Below are positions 51,684 through 61,990 of a DNA stretch of 64,000 nucleotides, in pieces. The notes beneath the pieces are model-generated. The model did not search any database. It was not told where the DNA came from and was given only the letters and a program-made list of their open reading frames with translations. Position numbers and translations under genes: made by a program. The first letter of the stretch is position 1; each line of letters opens with the position of its first letter. Origin of the DNA: Lachnospiraceae bacterium. GTDB taxonomy: Bacteria; Bacillota; Clostridia; Lachnospirales; Lachnospiraceae. The stretch spans positions 1 to 64,000 of the forward strand of contig CAJTCH010000021.1 of the NCBI GenBank assembly GCA_910574715.1, given 5' to 3'.

Positions 51684-53222
51684 ATGAACAGTGTAATCAA
51701 AGGTGCCAGCTACGTGCTTGCACATACACCACAGATGGTGGTATATAATGGAACAACCCAGACAACAGAGAGGATCGTAAATCCGGAGTCCGAATACCTG
51801 AAAGAGTTAGAAAGTCATCTGCGTTCCTATGAGGAATGTGTGAACTACTGGCCAAACCAGGTATATATCGGCAATGCGACACCGGACGACCTTGCAGGCG
51901 TGGAATTCCCATATTATGACAAGGCAAAGGAAGGCGCAGAGAGGTACGGAAAATACGGAGAGATCATGCCGGAAGAGGAGTTTATCCTTCTGGTACAGGC
52001 ATGTGACCAGTTTGAGGTTGTCAAGATCGATAAGGACTTCGTAAGCGCACACAAGGATGCATTTGCGGCAGACCCGATCATCACAGACGACATTGTTGCA
52101 AGAGTTGAGGCGGGCGTTGAACTTGCTGAGATCGAGGCAGCAGTAAAAGATGAGCATGCAGAGGGAATCTATGTTGCAGGCAAGCTTGTTGCATGTGTAA
52201 AGAGAGCGCACGATATTGATGTGAACCTTTCCGCGCACGTTATGCATGAGAACCTGATGAGCAAGGCGTCAAGCGTACTGGCTCTGTTATACGGCGTTAA
52301 GAATGCAGGTATCAGTAAGGATGATATCGAGTATGTGATCGACTGTGCGGAGGAAGCCTGTGGTGATATGAATCAGAGAGGCGGCGGCAACTTCGCTAAG
52401 GCAGCGGCAGAGATCGCAGGTCTTAACAATGCGACAGGTTCCGACAGCCGCGGATTCTGTGCAGGACCATCCCATGCATTGATCGAAGCAGCAGCTTTGG
52501 TAAAATCCGGCGCATACAAGTGCGTAGCTGTAACTGCCGGCGGATGTACCGCGAAGCTTGGTATGAACGGCAAAGACCATGTGAAGAAGGGACTTCCGAT
52601 CTTAGAGGACTGTCTGGCAGGCTTCTGTGTGATCCTGTCCGAGAACGACGGAGAGAACCCGGAGATCAACCTTGACATTCTGGGACGCCACACTGTCGGA
52701 ACCGGAAGCGCTCCGCAGAACGTTATCGGAAGCCTTGTTGCAGATCCGCTCGAGAGAGCAGGACTTAAGATCACGGATATTGACAAGTTCTCACCTGAGA
52801 TGCAGAACCCAGATATTACCAAGCCGGCAGGTGCAGGCGATGTGCCGATGGCCAACTATAAGATGATCGCGGCTCTGGCTGTAAAGCGCGGCGAGCTTGA
52901 CAGAAAGGAACTTGCATCCTTCAGCGCCAACCATGGTCTTACAGGATGGGCGCCGACACAGGGACATATCCCGTCAGGAGTACCTTACATCGGATTCGCA
53001 AGAGAAGACATCCTTGCAGGCAAGATTAAGAATGCGATGATCATCGGAAAAGGAAGTCTGTTCCTTGGACGTATGACGAACCTGTTCGACGGTGTTTCCT
53101 TCGTGATCCAGGCAAATACAAAGGCAGAGGCAGAGGCTGCTGCAGGCGTATCTGAGGAAGAGGTAAAGGGATTGATCGCAAAGGCGATGAAGGATTTCGC
53201 AGCTTCCCTGATCGCAGAGTAA
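51684..53222 (+). CDS. grdC: glycine reductase component C beta subunit GrdC
   Basis: With GrdD this protein converts the Se-carboxymethyl group to acetyl phosphate. The ATG at 51684 (MNSVIKGASYVLAHTPQMVV) follows AAAGGTGG; ten upstream codons in frame are not typical. The protein has 512 residues. The sequence has a ketoacyl-synthase-III-like fold with DSRGFCAGPSHALIEAAALV and FSANHGLTGWAPTQGHIPSG. The order grdA-grdC-grdD is the usual one. Confidence 0.95.
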   Translation: MNSVIKGASYVLAHTPQMVVYNGTTQTTERIVNPESEYLKELESHLRSYEECVNYWPNQVYIGNATPDDLAGVEFPYYDKAKEGAERYGKYGEIMPEEEFILLVQACDQFEVVKIDKDFVSAHKDAFAADPIITDDIVARVEAGVELAEIEAAVKDEHAEGIYVAGKLVACVKRAHDIDVNLSAHVMHENLMSKASSVLALLYGVKNAGISKDDIEYVIDCAEEACGDMNQRGGGNFAKAAAEIAGLNNATGSDSRGFCAGPSHALIEAAALVKSGAYKCVAVTAGGCTAKLGMNGKDHVKKGLPILEDCLAGFCVILSENDGENPEINLDILGRHTVGTGSAPQNVIGSLVADPLERAGLKITDIDKFSPEMQNPDITKPAGAGDVPMANYKMIAALAVKRGELDRKELASFSANHGLTGWAPTQGHIPSGVPYIGFAREDILAGKIKNAMIIGKGSLFLGRMTNLFDGVSFVIQANTKAEAEAAAGVSEEEVKGLIAKAMKDFAASLIAE

Positions 53223-53236
53223 GGGGGACGGTGACA

Positions 53237-54391
53237 ATGGCAAATAATATTGAGAGAATGATTGCCGATACCTTTATGGAGATGGCTCAGGGTCTTGAGA
53301 CGGGAAGCTTTGGAAAGAGACCGAAGGTAGCTCTTACAGGTATGGGCAGCGAGCATGGAGAAGAGAACTCCATGAAGGCGGCCGTAGAGGCGGCAAAAGA
53401 CGGGATTGACGTATATTATATCGGAACATTAGAGGCAGAAGGCGTTACAACCATCAAAGTGGCCAATGATGAGGAAGGCCATGACCGTATGGAAGAGATG
53501 CTGAAAAATAAAGAAGTAGACGCGGCAGTTACTATGCATTTTCCATTCCCGATCGGCGTATCTACCGTGGGACGCTGCGTGACACCGGCTACAGCGAAGG
53601 AGATGTTCATCGCGAATACGACCGGGACATCCAGCACGGACCGTATTGAAGGAATGATCAAGAATGCGATCTACGGAATCATCACTGCGAAGGCATGCGG
53701 CAATGCGAATCCAACCGTAGGTATCCTGAATGTTGACGGCGCCCGTCAGACGGAGAAGGCGTTGAAGCAGTTGCAGGAGAAGGGATATGATATCGCATTT
53801 GCAGAGTCCGGAAGGGCAGACGGCGGATGCGTTATGAGAGGAAACGACGTGCTGCAGGCATCTCCTGACATTATGGTAACGGATTCTCTTACGGGAAATA
53901 TCCTGGTTAAGATGTTATCCTCGTTCAACACAGGCGGAAGCTTCGAGGCAACAGGCTATGGCTATGGACCTGGAATCGGAGAAGGCTACGAGCAGTTAGT
54001 CATGATCGTATCAAGAGCAAGCGGCGCTCCGGTAATTGCCAATGCGATCCGCTATGCGGGACAGCTTGTAAGAGGTAAGGTGTTCGAGGTCGCGAAGGCA
54101 GAATTCGCAGCAGCGAAGAAAGCAGGCCTTAAGGAGATCTTAGATGCGCTGAAGGCTTCTCAGAAATCTGCAGGCGCGGCAGAAGAGGTAAAAGAACCTC
54201 CGAAGGAGATCGTAACTGCGCAGATCGCAGGTATCGAGGTCATGGACTTAGAAGATGCGGTAAAGGCATTGTGGAAGATCAATATCTATGCGGAGAGCGG
54301 AATGGGATGTACCGGACCGATCGTCCGTGTATCTGATGCGAACCTTGCGAAGGCAGAGGAAGAGCTTAAGAAGGCCGGATATGTTAATTAG
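53237..54391 (+). CDS. grdD: glycine reductase component C alpha subunit GrdD
   Basis: This 384-residue protein starts at the ATG at 53237, eight bases after GGGGGA. It is related to PlsX/phosphotransacetylase-type folds (VALTGMGSEHGEENSMKAAV). The reactive Cys that forms the acetyl thioester lies near the C-terminus in ESGMGCTGPIVRV, here Cys358, before phosphate releases acetyl phosphate for ATP synthesis by acetate kinase. Last gene of the operon, followed by a terminator. Confidence 0.95.
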   Translation: MANNIERMIADTFMEMAQGLETGSFGKRPKVALTGMGSEHGEENSMKAAVEAAKDGIDVYYIGTLEAEGVTTIKVANDEEGHDRMEEMLKNKEVDAAVTMHFPFPIGVSTVGRCVTPATAKEMFIANTTGTSSTDRIEGMIKNAIYGIITAKACGNANPTVGILNVDGARQTEKALKQLQEKGYDIAFAESGRADGGCVMRGNDVLQASPDIMVTDSLTGNILVKMLSSFNTGGSFEATGYGYGPGIGEGYEQLVMIVSRASGAPVIANAIRYAGQLVRGKVFEVAKAEFAAAKKAGLKEILDALKASQKSAGAAEEVKEPPKEIVTAQIAGIEVMDLEDAVKALWKINIYAESGMGCTGPIVRVSDANLAKAEEELKKAGYVN

Positions 54392-54421
54392 ATTTATTGA
54401 GATAATATGAATTGGAAGAAG

Positions 54422-54455
54422 AGCGGTATCTTATGTTAAGACGCCGCTTTTCTTA
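54422..54455 (+). terminator. terminator of the grd operon
   Basis: Stacked stems AGCGG/CCGCT (422-426/444-448) and TCTTA/TAAGA (429-433/437-441) are followed by TTTCTTATT. Confidence 0.75.
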
Positions 54456-54556
54456 TTGGTTTCTTTGATACAGGTAATTTTACCCTGTAATTTTCTGAAG
54501 CACGGTGCTATAATGAGGAAACGGGAGCATAGCTTTTAATATTTGGAGGGCAGATT

Positions 54557-55789
54557 ATGAAGATCCGGCAGATAACGAGGAATAAAGATGAATACATGAA
54601 TTTGCTGCTGATGGCTGACCCGCAGGAGGATATGATCGAGAGATATCTGGACAAAAGTGATCTGTATGTGCTGGTCAACGGCGGGGACGTCTGCACTGTC
54701 TGTGTGGTGGAGCCGCTGAAGAACCGAAAATGTGAATTGAAGAATATAGCCACCCGGACAGAGGACAGAGGGAAGGGCTATGCAAAATACATGCTTCGTT
54801 ATATCTGTGAGAGATACAGCGCTGCCTGTGACGTCATGTATGTGGGAACGGGCAATTATAAAGAAATCATAGGCTTCTATGAACAGTGCGGGTTTATCCA
54901 TTCCCATATCGTTGCGAACTTCTTCTCGGAGAATTACAGGGAGCCGATCTATGAAGACGGTGTCCGGCTTACGGATATGATCTATCTCAAGAAGCAGTTG
55001 GATTCATCGGTAGATGTAAAGAAGGTAGTGGATCTGGCCCTGGAAGCGGGACGGATATTGCTTAAGAACGGTGCGGAGATCTTCCGTGTGGATGAGACGA
55101 TCACACGGATCTGCAACAGCTTCCATGTGGAATATGTAGATACATTTATCTTAAGCCATGCAATATTCGTCAGTGCGGAGAATGGCGTGGAGGAGGCGTA
55201 TACCAAGGTGAAGCAGATCCCGCTGTCCGCATCTCATCTGGGAATCGTGGCGGAGGTGAATGAGCTGTCAAGAGAGATCGCCGGCGGATTCGTCAGCATT
55301 GAGGAGGCGAAGGAGAGACTTCGCAGGATCGATCAGATGCCGGCTAAGAGGAGTTATTTTCAGGTGCTTGCGGCGGGCATGGGAAGCGGGAGTTTTGGTT
55401 ATCTTCTGGGGGCGACGGCGCTTGAGAGTGTGATCGCGTTTGGTATCGGGTGTATCCTGTACATGTGGGTGCTGACTGCGAAGAAGTACAATATCTCTAA
55501 GATGCTTGTGAATATCATAGGAGGAGTGATCATCACGGTTCTGGCGCTTGCGGCGCTTCATCTGCCGTTTGCGGCGCCGGTGAAGATCGATGGGATGATC
55601 ATCGGCGGGATTATGCCGCTGGTGCCGGGGCTTGCGTTCGTGAATGCGATCAGGGATATTGCGGACAGTGATTTCCTGTCGGGTACGGTGCGGATGATCG
55701 ACGCGCTTCTGGTGTTCGTCTATATCGCGGTGGGAGTAGGTTTTGCGCTCAGTGTGTATAACAATATGGGAGGAGGTCTTATGCTGTGA
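54557..55789 (+). CDS. GNAT acetyltransferase fused to ThrE N-terminal domain
   Basis: The protein has 410 residues in two parts. Residues 1-150 are a GNAT N-acetyltransferase with the acetyl-CoA motif ATRTEDRGKGYAKYMLRYI near 75-95 and YEQCGFIHSHIVANFF. Residues 155-410 are a ThrE-type (DUF1212) threonine/serine exporter half. The cytoplasmic part has AGRILLKNGAEIFRVDETI and SAENGVEEAYTKVKQIPLSA, then five membrane helices (IIGGVIITVLALAALHLPF, MIIGGIMPLVPGLAFVNAI). GGAGGG precedes the ATG. The fusion suggests that acetylation and export are linked. The stop overlaps the start of the partner gene. Confidence 0.88.
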   Translation: MKIRQITRNKDEYMNLLLMADPQEDMIERYLDKSDLYVLVNGGDVCTVCVVEPLKNRKCELKNIATRTEDRGKGYAKYMLRYICERYSAACDVMYVGTGNYKEIIGFYEQCGFIHSHIVANFFSENYREPIYEDGVRLTDMIYLKKQLDSSVDVKKVVDLALEAGRILLKNGAEIFRVDETITRICNSFHVEYVDTFILSHAIFVSAENGVEEAYTKVKQIPLSASHLGIVAEVNELSREIAGGFVSIEEAKERLRRIDQMPAKRSYFQVLAAGMGSGSFGYLLGATALESVIAFGIGCILYMWVLTAKKYNISKMLVNIIGGVIITVLALAALHLPFAAPVKIDGMIIGGIMPLVPGLAFVNAIRDIADSDFLSGTVRMIDALLVFVYIAVGVGFALSVYNNMGGGLML

Positions 55790-56259
55790 TACATAATTTT
55801 ATCATGCATGTGATCTGTCCGTTTGTGGGTACGGTTGCATTCGCGGTCCTGTTCAATGTTCCTAAGAGGTTCTATCTGTGCTGCGGATGCACCGGAGCAG
55901 CGGGATGGCTGATGTACCATATGGTGATGATTTACGGCGGTTCCGCTGCAACGGCGTCATTTTGCGGTACAGTGGTGGTAGTCCTGCTGTCAAGGATTCT
56001 GACGGTGATCATGAAGTGCCCGATCACGATCTTCCTGGTGTCCGGCATCATTCCGTTGGTGCCGGGGGCGGGAGTCTACTATACGGTATTCTATATGGTG
56101 AATAACGAACTTGCGGAGGCGGCAAGAAGGGGAATGGAGTCTGCGAAGATTGCATTTGCCATCGTGCTTGCTATTGTATTCGTGGTATCACTTCCAAGGA
56201 AATATTTCCAACCTCTGTACTGGAGGGAAAGGAAGGAAAGAAAAATCAGAAAAGGTTGA
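55786..56259 (+). CDS. ThrE second subunit (DUF3815-like)
   Basis: This 157-residue, five-helix membrane protein starts HNFIMHVICPFVGTVAFAVL and contains the motif SGIIPLVPGAGVYYTVFYMV that mirrors MPLVPGLAFVNAI of its partner. It overlaps the GNAT-ThrE gene by four bases (GTGATA start) and is the small half of split threonine/serine exporters. Together the two genes form a complete exporter. Confidence 0.88.
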   Translation: MIHNFIMHVICPFVGTVAFAVLFNVPKRFYLCCGCTGAAGWLMYHMVMIYGGSAATASFCGTVVVVLLSRILTVIMKCPITIFLVSGIIPLVPGAGVYYTVFYMVNNELAEAARRGMESAKIAFAIVLAIVFVVSLPRKYFQPLYWRERKERKIRKG

Positions 56260-56327
56260 AGGATATTCGGAGTCTGTGGTACAATGTGAAAAAGCATATT
56301 GTATAGTTGTAGAGGAGGTTTTGGGAT

Positions 56328-57068
56328 ATGTTAGAAGGTAATTTGCTTCAGATCCTGCAGGAAAGCAGATACACGACGGTTTTGAGCGGATTTGGCATGC
56401 TGCTTGAAAGTGGATATCCGTCCCTTCGAGATGGTGAGAAGTCTTATGATATAGAACAGAAATACGGTTACTCTATGGAAGAGATGTTCTCAAGCTCTTT
56501 TTATTCGACACGTAAGGTTCAGTTCTTTGAATTCTACCGCAAAGAGCTGTTAAGCCATCTTGACAAGCCGCCGGGGAAGGGGTTTTTGGCAATGGCGGAA
56601 TTGGAGAGGAGAGGACTATTCCAGTCGATCATCACCAGGAGGATCTTCGGCTTGCCCGGAAAGGCCGGATGTAAGAATGTGATCGAACTGCACGGCAATG
56701 TATATGATAATTTCTGTCCCCACTGCGGACGCAAGTATCCGATGGAGTACATAAGGGATTCCGTGAGAGTTCCGCTGTGCGAGAGCTGTAAGACACCTGT
56801 CAGGCCGAGGGTGTGCCTGTTCGGCGAGATGGTGGATAACGCCGTGATCACGAGGGCGGCGGAAGAGATACAGAAGGCGGAGGTGCTGCTGGTCCTGGGA
56901 ACCACTTTAAGCTCTCACCTGTGCAGCCAGTTGATCGACTATTACGAGGGAGACAAACTGATCCTTGTGAACGAAGAGCCGCATCACGCGGACAGATTTG
57001 CAGATATTGTGATCCACGAGAGGGTGGATGAGATGTTAGAGAGATTACAGAGAGAATTGGGAGAGTAG
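56328..57068 (+). CDS. Sir2-family protein with degenerate NAD loop
   Basis: This 246-residue protein has a sirtuin-like layout. It has the catalytic-His motif [18 protein letters not shown], a Zn-ribbon with CPHC and [12 protein letters not shown], then [36 protein letters not shown] and [10 protein letters not shown]. The N-terminal NAD loop, normally GAGIS-x-x-SGIPDFR, reads [16 protein letters not shown], so key residues are changed. It may have altered or no deacylase activity. GAGGAGG precedes the start. gltX begins two bases after the stop. Confidence 0.85.
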   Translation: MLEGNLLQILQESRYTTVLSGFGMLLESGYPSLRDGEKSYDIEQKYGYSMEEMFSSSFYSTRKVQFFEFYRKELLSHLDKPPGKGFLAMAELERRGLFQSIITRRIFGLPGKAGCKNVIELHGNVYDNFCPHCGRKYPMEYIRDSVRVPLCESCKTPVRPRVCLFGEMVDNAVITRAAEEIQKAEVLLVLGTTLSSHLCSQLIDYYEGDKLILVNEEPHHADRFADIVIHERVDEMLERLQRELGE

Positions 57069-57070
57069 AC

Positions 57071-58537
57071 ATGAGCAGAGTAAGAACAAGATTTGCGCCA
57101 AGCCCTACCGGGAGGATGCACGTAGGGAACTTAAGGACGGCGCTTTATGCATACCTGATCGCGAAGCATGAGGACGGAGATTTTATGCTCCGGATAGAGG
57201 ATACGGATCAGGAACGATTTGTAGAAGGGGCGCTGGAGATCATCTACCATACCCTTGAGGAGACCGGACTTGTCCATGATGAGGGGCCGGATAAGGACGG
57301 CGGAGTAGGACCCTATGTGCAGAGTGAGAGGAATGCTTCCGGATTATATCTGAAGTACGCGAAGCAGTTGATCGAGCAGGGGAATGCTTATTACTGCTTC
57401 TGCGATAAGGAGAGACTTGCGTCTCTTAAGAGCAGCGTGTCAGAGAACGGGGGAGCAGAGATCGTCGTCTATGATAAGCACTGTCTGGGACTTAGCAGGG
57501 AAGAGGTAGAGGCGAATCTTGCGGCAGGCAAGCCTTATGTTATCCGATTTAATATGCCTGTAGAAGGAACTACGACCTTCCAGGATGATATATACGGGGA
57601 GATCACCGTGCCAAATGCAGAACTTGAGGATCTGATCTTGATCAAATCAGACGGATATCCTACCTATAATTTTGCCAATGTGATCGACGACCATCTGATG
57701 GGGATCACTCATGTTGTGCGGGGCAATGAGTATCTGTCATCAGCGCCGAAGTACAATAAGATCTACGAGGCGTTTGGCTGGGAGGTTCCCACGTATGTGC
57801 ATTGTCCGCTTATTACGGATGAGAACCACAAGAAGCTGAGCAAGCGGTGCGGCCATTCTTCTTATGAGGATCTGATCGACCAGGGCTTTATCACAGAGGC
57901 TGTTGTGAATTACGTGGCGCTGCTTGGCTGGTGTCCTGCGGGGAATCAGGAGATCTTCTCACTGGAAGAGTTGGTGCGGGAGTTTGACTACCGTCATATG
58001 AGCAAGTCGCCGGCTGTCTTTGATATCGTGAAATTAAGATGGATGAACGGCGAATATTTCAAAGCCATGGATGAAGAGCGGTTCTATCAGATGGCGAAGC
58101 CGCATATCGAAGCGGTTGTGACAAGGGACTGCGACTTAAGGAAGATCGCAGGGCTAGTCAGGACCAGGATTGAAGTGTTCCCGGATATCCGGGAGCAGAT
58201 TGATTTCTTCGAGGAGCTTCCAGAGTATGATACCGCGATGTACTGCCACAAGAAGATGAAGACCAACGAGGAGAAGGCCTTAGGCGTGCTTGAGGATGTC
58301 CTGCCGCTTCTTGAGACACAGGAGGATTACAGCAACGACGCGTTGTTTGCATTGCTGAAGGGATATGTGGACGAGAAGGGATACAAGACCGGATTCGTGA
58401 TGTGGCCGGTCAGGACTGCCGTGTCCGGGAAGCAGAACACTCCGGGCGGAGCAACGGAGATTATGGAGATTCTGGGCAAAGAAGAATCCCTTAAGAGGAT
58501 CCGCAAGGGTATTGAATTATTGAAGGGGAATCTATGA
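57071..58537 (+). CDS. gltX: glutamyl-tRNA synthetase
   Basis: This 488-residue class I synthetase charges tRNA-Glu, and possibly also tRNA-Gln in organisms that use GatCAB. The HIGH-type motif is [17 protein letters not shown] at 10-26 and the KMSKS-type motif KKLSKRCG near 255. Tightly packed: it starts two bases after the sirtuin-like gene and overlaps the helicase gene by four bases (ATGA). Confidence 0.97.
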   Translation: MSRVRTRFAPSPTGRMHVGNLRTALYAYLIAKHEDGDFMLRIEDTDQERFVEGALEIIYHTLEETGLVHDEGPDKDGGVGPYVQSERNASGLYLKYAKQLIEQGNAYYCFCDKERLASLKSSVSENGGAEIVVYDKHCLGLSREEVEANLAAGKPYVIRFNMPVEGTTTFQDDIYGEITVPNAELEDLILIKSDGYPTYNFANVIDDHLMGITHVVRGNEYLSSAPKYNKIYEAFGWEVPTYVHCPLITDENHKKLSKRCGHSSYEDLIDQGFITEAVVNYVALLGWCPAGNQEIFSLEELVREFDYRHMSKSPAVFDIVKLRWMNGEYFKAMDEERFYQMAKPHIEAVVTRDCDLRKIAGLVRTRIEVFPDIREQIDFFEELPEYDTAMYCHKKMKTNEEKALGVLEDVLPLLETQEDYSNDALFALLKGYVDEKGYKTGFVMWPVRTAVSGKQNTPGGATEIMEILGKEESLKRIRKGIELLKGNL

Positions 58538-60384
58538 GTCTGAACCACGCTCAGAGTACGGCGGTCGCTCACAGAGACGGACCGTGTATGGTCCTTGCCG
58601 GTCCCGGTTCCGGGAAAACGCTTACCATTGCAAAGAGAATTGAATATTTGATCACAAGATATAAGGTAAGGCCAGAAGAGATTCTGGTCATTACCTTTAC
58701 TAAATGTGCTGCAAGAGAGATGAAAGAGCGGTTCCGTCAGGTGATGGGAACTGCGGGGATGCCGGTCACCTTCGGGACATTCCACGGCATTTATTACGGG
58801 ATCCTGAAATGGGCATACAGGCTTGACCAGTCGAATCTTCTGACGGATGAGGAGAAATACGCGCTGATACGCCAGGAGGCGGCAAAGCTTGAGTGGGAAG
58901 AGCTTGCTCAGGCTGAGGATGAGAGAGACTATCTGAAGGAGCTTGCGGCCGAGATCGGTAATATAAAGAACAATTGTTATGACATAGAGGCCTATGAATC
59001 GGTGCGCTACGGGGAACAGCGCTTCCGCAGGCTGTATCATTCCTATGAGGGGGAGAAGAAGAGGCTTCGTAAGATTGATTTCGAGGATATGCTCGTTATG
59101 TGCCGCAGTCTCTTCCTGAAAAGACCGGATATCCTTGGGAGATGGCAGGAAAAGTTCAGGTACATTCTGGTAGATGAATTCCAGGATGTGAATCAGGCAC
59201 AGTATGATGTGGTGCGAATGCTGGCGGCTCCCCGGAACAACCTGTTTGTGGTGGGGGATGACGACCAGTCTGTCTATGGGTTTAGGGGAGCGAAGCCGGG
59301 GATCATGATGGAATTCGCGAAGGATTATCCGGAGGCTAAGAAGGTTCTCCTGGATGTGAATTACCGCTCTGCCGCCCATATCGTGGAAGGCGCGCTTAGA
59401 GTGATCGCCCATAATGAGGAGCGTTATGATAAGAAGATCCGTGCGAAGAAGGATAAGGGAGAGACGATCCATGTGCAAGAGGTAAGAGATCCGATGGAGG
59501 AAGGCAGATATGTCTTTGGGCAGATCCGGGAGTATCAGAAAGCAGGGATTTCCTATAAGGAGATGGCAGTGTTATACAGGACAGCCATAGATGCAAGGGC
59601 ATTGTCAGAGGTGCTTTCAGAGCGCCAGGTCCCGTTTGTGATGAAGGAGAAGATCACAAGTCTGTATGATCATTTTATCGGGATGGATATCATGAGTTAT
59701 CTTCATCTGTCCCAGGGGCATTATGAGAGGAAATATTTCCTGCGGGTTGCGAACAGGCCGAAGCGTTACATCAGCCGTGACAGTATGAGGGAAGGAAAAG
59801 TCTCTTATGAGTCTCTGCGGAATTTCTACTGTGACAAGGACTGGATGATGGACCGGATCGACCAATGGGAATGGGATATGAAGATGCTGAAGAATCAGGC
59901 GCCTTATGCAGCCATCCAGTATATCCGCAAAGGGATCGGATATGATGAATTCCTGCGTGAATATGCGGCCGGCAAAGGGATATCGGAAGAAGATCTTTTG
60001 ACGGTCCTTGAGGAGATCCAGCAGAATTCCAGAGAATATCAGACTATCGAAGAGTGGTTCGTCCATGTGGAGAACTATAAGGAAATGCTTGAAAAGCAGA
60101 AGGCAAAAGGCGGCAGGGAAGCAGCGGATGGAGATGGGGTTATGCTTATGACCATGCATGGGGCAAAGGGACTTGAATATGAGGTGGTCTTCGTGATCGA
60201 AGGCAATGAGGGCAGCACCCCTTATAAGAAAGCGAAGACAAAGGAAGCCCTGGAGGAAGAGCGGCGTCTGTTCTATGTTGCGATGACGCGGGCGAAGAGT
60301 AAGCTGATCATCAGCTATGTAAAAGAAAAAAACGGAAAAGACGTAAGTCCTTCCCGTTTTGTCGAAGAGCTACTCCTCGTCTGA
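58534..60384 (+). CDS. UvrD/PcrA-like DNA helicase
   Basis: This 616-residue SF1A helicase has Walker [19 protein letters not shown] near 22, motif [22 protein letters not shown], motif [19 protein letters not shown], and motifs [22 protein letters not shown] and [17 protein letters not shown]. It is about 100 residues shorter than PcrA and lacks the usual long C-terminal tail, so it is probably a second UvrD-like helicase rather than PcrA itself. It overlaps gltX at its start, and the convergent DUF1292 gene by 15 bases at its end. Confidence 0.92.
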   Translation: MSLNHAQSTAVAHRDGPCMVLAGPGSGKTLTIAKRIEYLITRYKVRPEEILVITFTKCAAREMKERFRQVMGTAGMPVTFGTFHGIYYGILKWAYRLDQSNLLTDEEKYALIRQEAAKLEWEELAQAEDERDYLKELAAEIGNIKNNCYDIEAYESVRYGEQRFRRLYHSYEGEKKRLRKIDFEDMLVMCRSLFLKRPDILGRWQEKFRYILVDEFQDVNQAQYDVVRMLAAPRNNLFVVGDDDQSVYGFRGAKPGIMMEFAKDYPEAKKVLLDVNYRSAAHIVEGALRVIAHNEERYDKKIRAKKDKGETIHVQEVRDPMEEGRYVFGQIREYQKAGISYKEMAVLYRTAIDARALSEVLSERQVPFVMKEKITSLYDHFIGMDIMSYLHLSQGHYERKYFLRVANRPKRYISRDSMREGKVSYESLRNFYCDKDWMMDRIDQWEWDMKMLKNQAPYAAIQYIRKGIGYDEFLREYAAGKGISEEDLLTVLEEIQQNSREYQTIEEWFVHVENYKEMLEKQKAKGGREAADGDGVMLMTMHGAKGLEYEVVFVIEGNEGSTPYKKAKTKEALEEERRLFYVAMTRAKSKLIISYVKEKNGKDVSPSRFVEELLLV

Positions 60385-60657
60385 TTCTTCGAATTCCTGA
60401 GTGTCCATCCATTCGTCGAATGCGTCCGCGGCTATCTCATACTCTTCATCGTCCTCAATATTCTCAAGTTCCGGTTCTCCGTCAGGGGTCTCGACATAGC
60501 GGTAGAGATAGACGTCGTCGTCCTCGGCGCCGCCGTCTTCATTCAGGGGAAGAAGGGCGATGTATTCTCGCCCTGCCGCTTCGAACAGGGTTAAGATCGC
60601 ACATTGAACGACTTCATCATTGTCGAGGGTCAGTTCAACAGTCATGTATTCATCCAT
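60370..60657 (-). CDS. DUF1292 family protein
   Basis: This 95-residue very acidic protein (TVELTLDNDEVVQCAILTLF, GREYIALLPLNEDGGAEDDD, YLYRYVETPDGEPELENIED) is typical of the DUF1292/YrzB family. Its function is unknown, and it is usually encoded near alaS-yrrK genes. GGAGACGG precedes the ATG. It is convergent with the helicase gene, with a 15-base overlap of the two coding ends, so no room is left for a separate terminator. Confidence 0.92.
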   Translation of the reverse strand: MDEYMTVELTLDNDEVVQCAILTLFEAAGREYIALLPLNEDGGAEDDDVYLYRYVETPDGEPELENIEDDEEYEIAADAFDEWMDTQEFEESDEE

Positions 60658-60689
60658 AGTATCCGTCTCCTTTGTTTAGGTACTTTTCC

Positions 60690-60833
60690 GTTACTGTTTA
60701 CTCCTGGACCGTGCACCACGCTGCACGGTCACAGACCAGTGCATTACCAAGGCAAGAATCCGACCTCTTGCCGTAAGGCAACTTGAAATAGGGCGGATTC
60801 GTTGCTGTGAGCGCCGTAGGTGCGAACAGTAAC
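60690..60833 (+). ncRNA. nested inverted repeats, candidate structured RNA
   Basis: Outer stem GTTACTGTT (690-698) / AACAGTAAC (825-833), 9 bp. Hairpin A is GACCGTGCA (707-715) / TGCACGGTC (722-730), 9 bp. Hairpin B is GCAAGAATCCG (752-762) / CGGATTC-G-TTGC (794-805), 11 bp with one bulge, enclosing TTGCC-GTAA-GGCAA (768-781) with a GNRA-type loop on the plus strand. The block fills the gap between the divergent DUF1292 and lipoprotein genes and has no ORF. It may be a structured RNA or a mobile hairpin repeat. Confidence 0.55.
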
Positions 60834-60959
60834 ACTTTTACTGTAACAGAGGACGGGAGAAAAAGCAAGAATATCTAGCCAAACACAAAAAAATGTTGTA
60901 AAATGTAGATGGCGTGAGTGAGACGGAATGATAAGAGAGGGGCAGGAAGGAGAATGTTC

Positions 60960-61967
60960 ATGAGAAAGAAGGTGCTGTTGAGGGTATCGGTCGTAATACT
61001 CATATGCATTTTCGGATTGTCTGCATGTAAGAAGAACGTGGGAACGCCCGAAGACAATGCGGTTACCGAAGAAGTACAGGAAGATGAGATGCCCGAAGAG
61101 GATGTATATGTATTCGGATTTACGGGAATTGATATGGAGAACCCTTATTTTATAACCCTGGAGTCGGCAATTCGCGAGAAGCTTGAGACGGAAGGGCCTT
61201 ACAGCCTGATCACGAAGGATCCGGCCTCGGACCCGGACCTGCAGGCGCAGCAGATTCGGGAGATGATCGAGGAAGGGATCAACGCTATATTCTTATGTCC
61301 GGTAGATTGGGAGAAGATAACTCCATCGCTGGAGGAGCTTAAGGAGGCGGATGTTAAGATCATCAATGTAGATACCCAGGTAAAAGAGATGGATTATGTG
61401 GATGCATATATCGGATCGGATAACCGGGAAGCAGGGTACATCTGCGGAGAGGATCTGATCAGCAGGTGTCCGGAAGGAGGGACGGTGGCGATCCTAGAAT
61501 GTCCGACGCAGAATTCGATCAACGACCGTATCACCGGATTTGAGGAAGCAGTCGCATTGGCGGAGAAGGGATTCGAGGTTGTAAGAAGAGAAGATACCAA
61601 CGGCGAATTCGAGAAAGCACTGGAGGCGGCAAAGGCGATCGTGAAGGATTATCCAGATGTGACGGCGATCATGTGCGGGAATGATCAGTTGGCGGTTGCA
61701 GCCAAGACGGCGGTGAATCTTGAGGGTCTTAAGCAGGTGATCATCTATGGCGTGGACGGTTCGCCGGATATCAAGAAGGAATTGAAGAAATCAAACGGTC
61801 AGATCGCCGGTACGGCGGCGCAGTCTCCGATCAGTATGGGGAAGACGGCGGCGAAGACTGCCGTAGGTCTGCTGAGCGGCGAAGAGTATGAGAGAGAGAT
61901 TTATGTAGAAGTATTTATGATCGATAAAGATAATGTTGATATGTATGGAGTAGACGGATGGCAGTAG
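60960..61967 (+). CDS. periplasmic-binding-type lipoprotein (sugar ABC)
   Basis: The ATG at 60960 lies eight bases after GGAAGGAGA; ATGs at 60954 and 60918 are in frame. The protein has 335 residues. The signal is RKKVLLRVSVVILICIFGLS then AC, with the lipobox LSAC, so the protein is anchored outside the membrane. The fold is the ribose/galactose-binding type (VYVFGFTGIDMENPYFITLE, AIFLCPVDWEKITPSLEELK, TAIMCGNDQLAVAAKTAV, YGVDGSPDIKKEL). No permease or ATPase genes are adjacent. It may serve a distant transporter or act as a sensor. Confidence 0.9.
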   Translation: MRKKVLLRVSVVILICIFGLSACKKNVGTPEDNAVTEEVQEDEMPEEDVYVFGFTGIDMENPYFITLESAIREKLETEGPYSLITKDPASDPDLQAQQIREMIEEGINAIFLCPVDWEKITPSLEELKEADVKIINVDTQVKEMDYVDAYIGSDNREAGYICGEDLISRCPEGGTVAILECPTQNSINDRITGFEEAVALAEKGFEVVRREDTNGEFEKALEAAKAIVKDYPDVTAIMCGNDQLAVAAKTAVNLEGLKQVIIYGVDGSPDIKKELKKSNGQIAGTAAQSPISMGKTAAKTAVGLLSGEEYEREIYVEVFMIDKDNVDMYGVDGWQ

Positions 61968-61990
61968 AGCGATAGCAGGAAGGATAAGGC

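Noticed and set aside
60690-60833. tRNA or T-box element
   Set aside because: The helices do not form a cloverleaf with a CCA-type acceptor end or T-loop GTTCGA, and no T-box motif is present.
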